Source of the DNA: Mycolicibacterium aichiense
Lineage (GTDB): Bacteria; Actinomycetota; Actinomycetes; Mycobacteriales; Mycobacteriaceae
Assembly: GCF_010726245.1 (NCBI RefSeq)
Contig: NZ_AP022561.1
Location: 5,146,001 to 5,210,000, forward strand
DNA length: 64,000 nt
Direction: 5' to 3'
Of the stretch, positions 58,878 through 64,000 are shown in pieces (the stretch's first letter is position 1; the number at the start of each line of letters is the position of its first letter). Position numbers and translations under genes: made by a program. Under the pieces are notes generated by a model. It worked only from the letters and a program-made list of their open reading frames with translations. It was not told the origin of the DNA and ran no database searches.

Positions 58878-59698
58878 GGCAACCCCAGGATCAGTCGCAC
58901 GACCTCGTGCGGGTCGTCGAGCTGCGGGCAATGCCCGGAGCGCGGCAGCACGACGAGGGCGCTGCCCGCGATCTGCTGGTGCAGGGTACGGCTGGCGTCG
59001 ACCGGAATGATGCGGTCCCTGGCGCCGTGTGCGACTACTGCGGGACAGGTGATCTGCAGATCGCGATGCCCGTCGGCCGTTTCATGCGCGTACTGGAACG
59101 CATAGCGGCCCAACGTTGCCAATGCCGCGGGACCCCCGACTGTGCGCCGCCATCGAGCGACGACGGCGGGATCAGCAAGGGCGCCCGGCCCGTAGAGCAT
59201 GTGGCGGACAGCCTTGGCGGTCGCCCACCGCAGCACCGTCGCCGGGATCGGCAGCATCGCCGCGGTGTGCCATACCTGCGGTGGAAGCCGCCTGCCGCGG
59301 GCAAGCCGGGCGGGCAGGTGGCGAGCGTTGAGCGGGTCGTTGAGCGCCAGAACCGCCTGCACTGCAGCCGGATTACGGGCCGCAGCGCGCACCGCGGTCG
59401 CCGCACCCAACGAGTTCCCGACAAGCACGGCAGGCCCGCGGTCGTCGAGCAGCGCATCGACGAAGGTATCGAACTGTGGCAGCATCGGGCCGCGTCGTCG
59501 CCGCTCCGCCCACCCGAATCCGGGTAGGTCGACCGCGACGGCCGACCGGCCGGCGGCCTCGAGCTGCCCGAGCACAGCCCGCCAGGTGTCGGCAGAATCC
59601 GCGTAGCCGTGCAGCAACACGATCGGCGGCCCGTCACCGTCCACCGACAGGACCCGGGTGCGCACGCCGTCGTAGCAACCCGTGCCGATGGTGATCAT
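58874..59698 (-). CDS. Alpha/beta hydrolase
   Basis: 274 residues with the oxyanion motif LLHGYADSADTW, nucleophile in VGNSLG (Ser96), acid in HGARDRIIP and histidine in RSGHCPQL, so the triad is intact. Probably an ester, thioester or ring-cleavage-product hydrolase. Coupled by ATGA overlaps on both sides. Confidence 0.92.
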   Translation of the reverse strand: MITIGTGCYDGVRTRVLSVDGDGPPIVLLHGYADSADTWRAVLGQLEAAGRSAVAVDLPGFGWAERRRRGPMLPQFDTFVDALLDDRGPAVLVGNSLGAATAVRAAARNPAAVQAVLALNDPLNARHLPARLARGRRLPPQVWHTAAMLPIPATVLRWATAKAVRHMLYGPGALADPAVVARWRRTVGGPAALATLGRYAFQYAHETADGHRDLQITCPAVVAHGARDRIIPVDASRTLHQQIAGSALVVLPRSGHCPQLDDPHEVVRLILGLP

Positions 59699-60951
59699 GC
59701 CGAGAGCAGTCCCTTGGCGATATGAGTCACCTGCACCTCGTTGCTGCCCGCGTAGATCATCAGCGACTTGGCGTCACGGGCAAGCCGTTCCACGCCGTAC
59801 TCCGCCATGTATCCGTTGCCGCCGAACAGCTGTACAGCCTCCATCGCCACTTCGGTAGCCGCCTGCGATGAGTAGAGCTTGATGGCCGATGCCTCCGCCA
59901 GTGACGGCATGCGGCCACGGCTGAGCGCCTCCAACGTCTGGAACACCATGTTCTGCACATTGATTCGAGCAACTTCGATCTGGGCCAGCTTCAGCTGGAT
60001 CAACTGGAACTGGCCGATGTTCTTACCCCACAACGTGCGAGTTTTGGCATAGTCGACGCACAGTCGGTGACACTCGTTGATGATGCCCAGTGACATCAAT
60101 GCGATACCGATCCGTTCACCGGCAAAGTTGGCCCGAGCACTCTCGCGACCGTCACCCCCGCCGTGCTGTTCGGTCTCGCCGAGCAGCCGGTCGGGTCCGA
60201 GCCGGACGTTGTCGAAGAACAGCTCCCCGGTGGGCGAGGACATCATGCCCATCTTCTTGAACGGCTTGCCCTGGGTCAGCCCCGGCATACCGGCATCGAG
60301 GACGAAGGTGAGCACGGGCCGGTCGCGCTTGCCGACATCGGAACCCGGGCCCTCGTCGAGCTTCGCGTAGACCACGATGACATCGGCGTCCGGACCGTTG
60401 GTGATGAACGTCTTCTGGCCGTTGAGGAGATAGTCCGAGCCATCGCGCCGCACATAGGTTTTCATGCCACCAAAGGCGTCGGAACCGGCGTCGGGCTCGG
60501 TGATCGCCCAGGCCGCGATCTTCTCCAGCGTCATCAGTTCCGGGAGCCAACGCTCCTTCTGCGCCAGCGTCCCGCGCGACATGATCGTCGAGGCGCCGAG
60601 GCCAAGGCTGACCCCGATGGTGGACAGCAGACCGATGCTCACCGCGGCGAGTTCGGTCACCAGGATGGCAGCCATCGACGCCTGGGCGCCCAGCTCACCC
60701 AGCCCCGCGCCCTTGGACTTCGACGGTGCCGAGTCGCGGGACTCCGCCTTCGCCCGTTCCCGATCCAGCATCGTCTTCACCGCTTCAGCTGCCATCACGT
60801 CGAGGCCGAACTCGCTGAACAGCTTTCGCGCGATCGGATACGGCGACCGGCTTCCGTCCTCGAGCTCCTCGATATGCGGCCGGATCTCCTTGGCGATGAA
60901 CTCCCGCACGGTGTCACGCATGATGATGTCGGTCTCCGACCATTCGATCAT
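59695..60951 (-). CDS. Acyl-CoA dehydrogenase (FadE-type), unusual catalytic site
   Basis: 418 residues with the FAD region WAITEPDAGSDAFGGMKTYVRRDG. At the end of the C-terminal helix bundle, the usual YEG catalytic base region reads IYAGSNEVQ: Ala401 replaces Glu. The base may therefore be provided from elsewhere, as in other ACADs that carry it on a different helix. ATG at 60951, two bases after the SDR stop on the same strand. Confidence 0.93.
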   Translation of the reverse strand: MIEWSETDIIMRDTVREFIAKEIRPHIEELEDGSRSPYPIARKLFSEFGLDVMAAEAVKTMLDRERAKAESRDSAPSKSKGAGLGELGAQASMAAILVTELAAVSIGLLSTIGVSLGLGASTIMSRGTLAQKERWLPELMTLEKIAAWAITEPDAGSDAFGGMKTYVRRDGSDYLLNGQKTFITNGPDADVIVVYAKLDEGPGSDVGKRDRPVLTFVLDAGMPGLTQGKPFKKMGMMSSPTGELFFDNVRLGPDRLLGETEQHGGGDGRESARANFAGERIGIALMSLGIINECHRLCVDYAKTRTLWGKNIGQFQLIQLKLAQIEVARINVQNMVFQTLEALSRGRMPSLAEASAIKLYSSQAATEVAMEAVQLFGGNGYMAEYGVERLARDAKSLMIYAGSNEVQVTHIAKGLLSA

Positions 60952-60953
60952 GA

Positions 60954-61826
60954 TCAGGCTCCCGGCAGACGTGCGGCGATATCGTCGATCTCCCAGACCT
61001 CGTCGGTCTCGATGGTCTCCACGTCATGCCAGCCCTTCAACAACGAGATGGCACCACCCTGCACCGCATACACCTGCCCGGTGAGCGGGCACTTCTCGCT
61101 GGCGAGATAGGCGACCAGCGGCGAGATGTTGGCCGGCGCGAACAGGTCCAGTCCGCCGTCCTCCGGTTCGGCCATGAGCGCGCCCATTCCCGGCGTGGCG
61201 AGCGTGAGGCGCGTGCGCGCGATCGGGGCAATCGCGTTGACCCGCACGCCGTAGCGCTCCAACTCCTCGGCGGCGATCAGGGTCAGCGCGGCGATGCCCG
61301 CCTTGGCCGCACCGTAATTGGCCTGGCCCGCATTCGGGATGGTGAGCCCGGATCCCGATGCCGTGTTGATCACCGCAGCCATCGGCTGCTCACCGGACTT
61401 CGCCTGCGCCTTCCAATACTCCGACGCATGATGCAGCATCGCGAAGTGACCCTTGAGGTGCACCGTGACCACGGCGTCCCACTGCGACTCGTCCATCCCG
61501 GCGATGAACGCGTCGCGCAGAATGCCGGCGTTGTTCACCAGCACGTCGAGGCGGCCGTACTCGTCGATCGCCTGCTGCACGAGGCTCTTGGCACCCGCCC
61601 AGCTGGAGATGTTGTCGCCGTTGGCGACCGCGCGGCCGCCCGCGGCGGTGATCTCCGCGACCACCTCGTGTGCCGGGCCGGAATCGGCACCCTCACCGGT
61701 GTTCGAGCCACCCAGATCGTTGACGACCACGAGGGCACCCTCACGAGCGAACAGGAGCGCGTGCTCGCGGCCTATCCCGCGGCCGGCACCGGTGATGACG
61801 GCAACCCGTCCGTCCAGAATTCCCAT
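60954..61826 (-). CDS. Short-chain dehydrogenase (3-oxoacyl/hydroxyacyl type)
   Basis: 290 residues: ITGAGRGIGREHA (cofactor), NNAGILRD, AVINTASGSG and YGAAK. The GREHALLFAREGALVVVNDLGG segment is typical of the MFE-type (R)-3-hydroxyacyl-CoA dehydrogenases of beta-oxidation, which pair with MaoC hydratases like the next gene. ATG at 61826. Confidence 0.93.
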   Translation of the reverse strand: MGILDGRVAVITGAGRGIGREHALLFAREGALVVVNDLGGSNTGEGADSGPAHEVVAEITAAGGRAVANGDNISSWAGAKSLVQQAIDEYGRLDVLVNNAGILRDAFIAGMDESQWDAVVTVHLKGHFAMLHHASEYWKAQAKSGEQPMAAVINTASGSGLTIPNAGQANYGAAKAGIAALTLIAAEELERYGVRVNAIAPIARTRLTLATPGMGALMAEPEDGGLDLFAPANISPLVAYLASEKCPLTGQVYAVQGGAISLLKGWHDVETIETDEVWEIDDIAARLPGA

Positions 61827-61854
61827 TTGTATTCTCCTGTAGGTTGTTTCAGCT

Positions 61855-62721
61855 CTAGTCGGCGATGACGGCGAGACCGTCGGTGATCGCCAGTTCGCCG
61901 GCAGCGGCCCGGCTGGTCTCGAAGGCGTACGTCGTCACAGCGTCGGCGCTCGACTGTTTCCAGATCCTGGTCTCCAGGTCGTCGCCCGGGAGCACCATCT
62001 TCGAGAACCGCACCGCCAGCCTCTTGAGTCGGGCTACGTCCGAATCGGCCACCTCGGTCAGCACTGCCCACGAGGTGAACGCCATGGTGCACAGACCGTG
62101 CGCGATGATGCCCGGTAGGCCCGCATCGCGGGCCACCTCCTCGTCGAGGTGGATCGGCATCGGGTCACCTGAGGCGGGCGAGTACCGGAACGTCTGGTCG
62201 AGGTCGACGTGCTGGTTCACCTTCGCGATCGGCGCGTTCGCCCGTAACCCTTCATCGAACTTGTGTGACGGAGTCAGCGTGCCGATCTTCTTGCCTGCGT
62301 TGAACCCTCGCACGAAGCAGGTCACGTATTGCTCGTTGACGAGCTCACCGTCCTCGGTGCGGCATTCGACGAGGATCGCTGCGCGGGTCCCGTTGTCGAG
62401 GCCCTCGTACCCGATCATCTTGCCCCGCGACACGAGCTTGTCGCCCGGCCGGATCGGCCGATGGAAGAAGAAGTCCTGCTCACCGTGCACCACTCGCGGC
62501 ACCAGTTCCACTGGCAGCACGTCCACTGTCGGCATCATCATGGCCTCGAAGACCGGGACGATCGCGAAGACCGGCGGTGCGATATCACCCGCCCGATGCG
62601 CGGCGATCGGATCGTTGGTGGCCGCAGCATATTCCGCGATGCGTTCCCGGGTGACCTCGAATCGGTCATCCTCGGTCCAGGTGTCCAGTCCCGCGTCGTC
62701 GAATTCCAGCGTGTCGGTCAT
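61855..62721 (-). CDS. MaoC-type double-hotdog enoyl-CoA hydratase
   Basis: 288 residues. The N-terminal hotdog lacks catalytic residues, while the C-terminal one has the hydratase motif SPASGDPMPIHLDEEVARD with the Asp/His pair and GIIAHGLCTMAF. Hydrates a trans-2-enoyl-CoA to the (R)-3-hydroxyacyl-CoA, which the adjacent SDR can oxidise. ATG at 62721 was chosen (MTDTLEFDD); a longer frame from 62847 runs into the SRPBCC gene. Confidence 0.93.
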   Translation of the reverse strand: MTDTLEFDDAGLDTWTEDDRFEVTRERIAEYAAATNDPIAAHRAGDIAPPVFAIVPVFEAMMMPTVDVLPVELVPRVVHGEQDFFFHRPIRPGDKLVSRGKMIGYEGLDNGTRAAILVECRTEDGELVNEQYVTCFVRGFNAGKKIGTLTPSHKFDEGLRANAPIAKVNQHVDLDQTFRYSPASGDPMPIHLDEEVARDAGLPGIIAHGLCTMAFTSWAVLTEVADSDVARLKRLAVRFSKMVLPGDDLETRIWKQSSADAVTTYAFETSRAAAGELAITDGLAVIAD

Positions 62722-62722
62722 G

Positions 62723-63163
62723 TCAGACTGCTGCCGCTGCCAACTCGTCGAGCTTGGCCAGCGTCTTGTCGAGCTGCTTGGCGCCGTCCTTCTCGACTGC
62801 CTTGGCCAGCGCCCCCTTGACGAGGGCACCTTCGAAGTCGCCGGCAACGGTGAAGCGCGATCCGGTTCCGACCGGCTCGATAGTGAACGTGAAATCGGCC
62901 TTCACGCCGGCCATTCCGGTGCCACCGAGCGCCAAGCTCGTGGGTGCGTCGACCGACTTCACCGCCCATTCGATCTTGTTGGCCATGTTGAGCATGACGA
63001 TCTTGGCGGTGAGCCGGGCTCCCGCGGTCAGGGTTGCCGGCGGCTCGTCGAGCCACTTGTCGTGAACGGTGAACCACTGACCCCAGGTGTTCGGGTTGGA
63101 GATGATGTCCCAGAGCGCTTCCGGGCTGGCCGCCAACTCACGTGTCGCTTCGATGTGTCCCAT
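62723..63163 (-). CDS. SRPBCC-superfamily protein
   Basis: 146 residues: strand-rich START-like fold (HIEATRELAASPEALWDIISN...FTFTIEPVGTGSRFTVAGDF) ending in a long C-terminal helix (DKTLAKLDELAAAAV). Hydrophobic ligand carrier or cyclase-like protein; its place between thiolase and MaoC suggests that it binds an acyl intermediate. ATG at 63163. One base separates it from the MaoC gene. Confidence 0.88.
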   Translation of the reverse strand: MGHIEATRELAASPEALWDIISNPNTWGQWFTVHDKWLDEPPATLTAGARLTAKIVMLNMANKIEWAVKSVDAPTSLALGGTGMAGVKADFTFTIEPVGTGSRFTVAGDFEGALVKGALAKAVEKDGAKQLDKTLAKLDELAAAAV

Positions 63164-63187
63164 GAAAATGTTTCCTTTCGTCTGAGG

Positions 63188-64000
63188 TCAGCGCTCAGCG
63201 CGCTGGTAGGCGGTCACGACAGCCGCGCCGCCAAGGCCGATGTTGTGTTGCAGGGCGGCAGTCACATCCGACACCTGCCGTTTGTCCGCGGTCCCGCGCA
63301 GCTGCCAGGTCAGCTCCGCGCATTGCGCCAATCCGGTGGCGCCAAGGGGATGACCTTTGGAGATCAAGCCACCCGAGGGGTTGACCACCCACCGGCCGCC
63401 ATAGGTGGTGTCACCGGAATCGATGAGCTTGTGGGCCTCACCTTCGCCGCACAGGCCGAGGGCTTCGTAGAGCAGCAGCTCGTTGGCGCTGAAACAGTCA
63501 TGCAGTTCTATGACCTGAAAGTCATCAGGACCCAGCCCCGCTTGGTCGTAAACTCGCCGCGCCGCTTCGACATTCATGTGATGGCCGATCAGCGCCTTGC
63601 AGGTTCCGTCGAACGTGTTGGTGAAGTCGGTGGTCATCGCCTGGCCGACGATCTCGACGGCTTGTCCGGCGAGTCCGTGCCGGTCGACGAATGCCTCAGA
63701 GGCCAGAATCGCCGCACCTGAGCCATCCGACGTGGGTGAACACTGCAGCTTGGTCAACGGGTCGTAGATCATCGGCGCGGCAAGGATGTCCTCGAGGCTG
63801 TACTCCTCTTGGAACTGCGCATAGGGGTTGTTGACCGAATGCCGGTGGTTCTTGTAACCGATCTTGGCGAAATGCTCTGCGGTGGAGCCATATTCCTTCA
63901 TGTGCTCGCGCCCAGCAGCACCGAACATCCACGGCGCCGGAGGGAACAGAACCTCGGATATCTCGGCGAGCGCCAGGAAGTGGTTCTCCATGGGCTGGGC
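63188..64000 (-). CDS. SCP-x/lipid-transfer-type thiolase (3' part)
   Basis: C-terminal part of a thiolase-like protein; the N-terminus is beyond the window end. Motifs are [40 protein letters not shown] and [11 protein letters not shown]. It cleaves a 3-ketoacyl-CoA, the last step of beta-oxidation, or acts as an aldolase-like partner in steroid side-chain degradation. It heads the visible operon. Confidence 0.93.
   Translation of the reverse strand, partial: AQPMENHFLALAEISEVLFPPAPWMFGAAGREHMKEYGSTAEHFAKIGYKNHRHSVNNPYAQFQEEYSLEDILAAPMIYDPLTKLQCSPTSDGSGAAILASEAFVDRHGLAGQAVEIVGQAMTTDFTNTFDGTCKALIGHHMNVEAARRVYDQAGLGPDDFQVIELHDCFSANELLLYEALGLCGEGEAHKLIDSGDTTYGGRWVVNPSGGLISKGHPLGATGLAQCAELTWQLRGTADKRQVSDVTAALQHNIGLGGAAVVTAYQRAER

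Overview
The window is high-GC actinobacterial DNA. Gene content and order point to a rapidly growing mycobacterium (Mycobacterium/Mycolicibacterium). The diagnostic set is GlnH-PknG with its rubredoxin motif, F420-dependent glucose-6-phosphate dehydrogenase (Fgd), Pta-AckA, an MmpL protein, MetZ/PurT/PurA, and an M50 protease next to purA. Three stretches keep M. tuberculosis order: fgd-pta-ackA-pknG-glnH, the metallo-beta-lactamase-fold gene beside fgd, and thioesterase-purA-hypothetical-M50.

Layout. (1) 1-8148: the end of glnH and complete pknG (amino-acid sensing kinase system); a convergent CtaG-like membrane protein; an ArsR/SRPBCC pair divergent from a DUF899 gene, with two matching palindromic operators between them; and a lipoprotein of the secretory-lipase family that has lost catalytic residues, followed by an intact membrane-anchored esterase. 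(2) 8166-11437: pta-ackA on the minus strand. (3) 11670-36898: a roughly 25 kb exopolysaccharide (EPS) locus lying exactly between pta and fgd. It has a translationally coupled synthase-type unit (unknown membrane protein, XagB/CesA-like GT2, BcsB-like protein, GT-C enzyme) and a Wzx/Wzy-type unit (chain-length/P-loop protein, GT26, GT2, DUF6492, GT-B, Wzy-like, GH6 glucanase, Wzx flippase). It also has sugar-modifying enzymes: two NAD-dependent epimerases, a Gfo/Idh/MocA dehydrogenase, and an aldo-keto reductase fused to a GMC flavoprotein. A second BcsB-like paralogue is present.

(4) 36895-45076: core metabolism, with fgd, a metallo-hydrolase, GNAT and SDR genes, and the purT - membrane protein - rhodanese - metZ run preceded by an RecF/ABC-type ATPase. 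(5) 45108-51442: secreted phosphodiesterase, MarR regulator divergent from an MmpL-P450 pair, and a membrane protein. (6) 51462-54939: thioesterase-purA divergent from a small conserved gene and an M50 protease, closed by a strong hairpin. (7) 55026-64000: a nine-gene, tightly coupled minus-strand lipid/acyl-CoA degradation operon (SCP-x-type thiolase, SRPBCC, MaoC hydratase, SDR, acyl-CoA dehydrogenase, alpha/beta hydrolase, acyl-CoA synthetase, aldehyde dehydrogenase, SDR), cut by the window end.

The most interesting part is the EPS locus. It combines parts of a synthase-dependent beta-glucan-like system with parts of a Wzx/Wzy system, and adds a GH6 enzyme anchored at both ends and a fused AKR-GMC oxidoreductase. 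The polymer cannot be deduced from sequence alone. GH6 enzymes cut beta-1,4-glucan and the GT2 is CesA-like, so a beta-glucan-containing polymer is the leading inference. No tRNA, rRNA, CRISPR array or insertion sequence was recognised.
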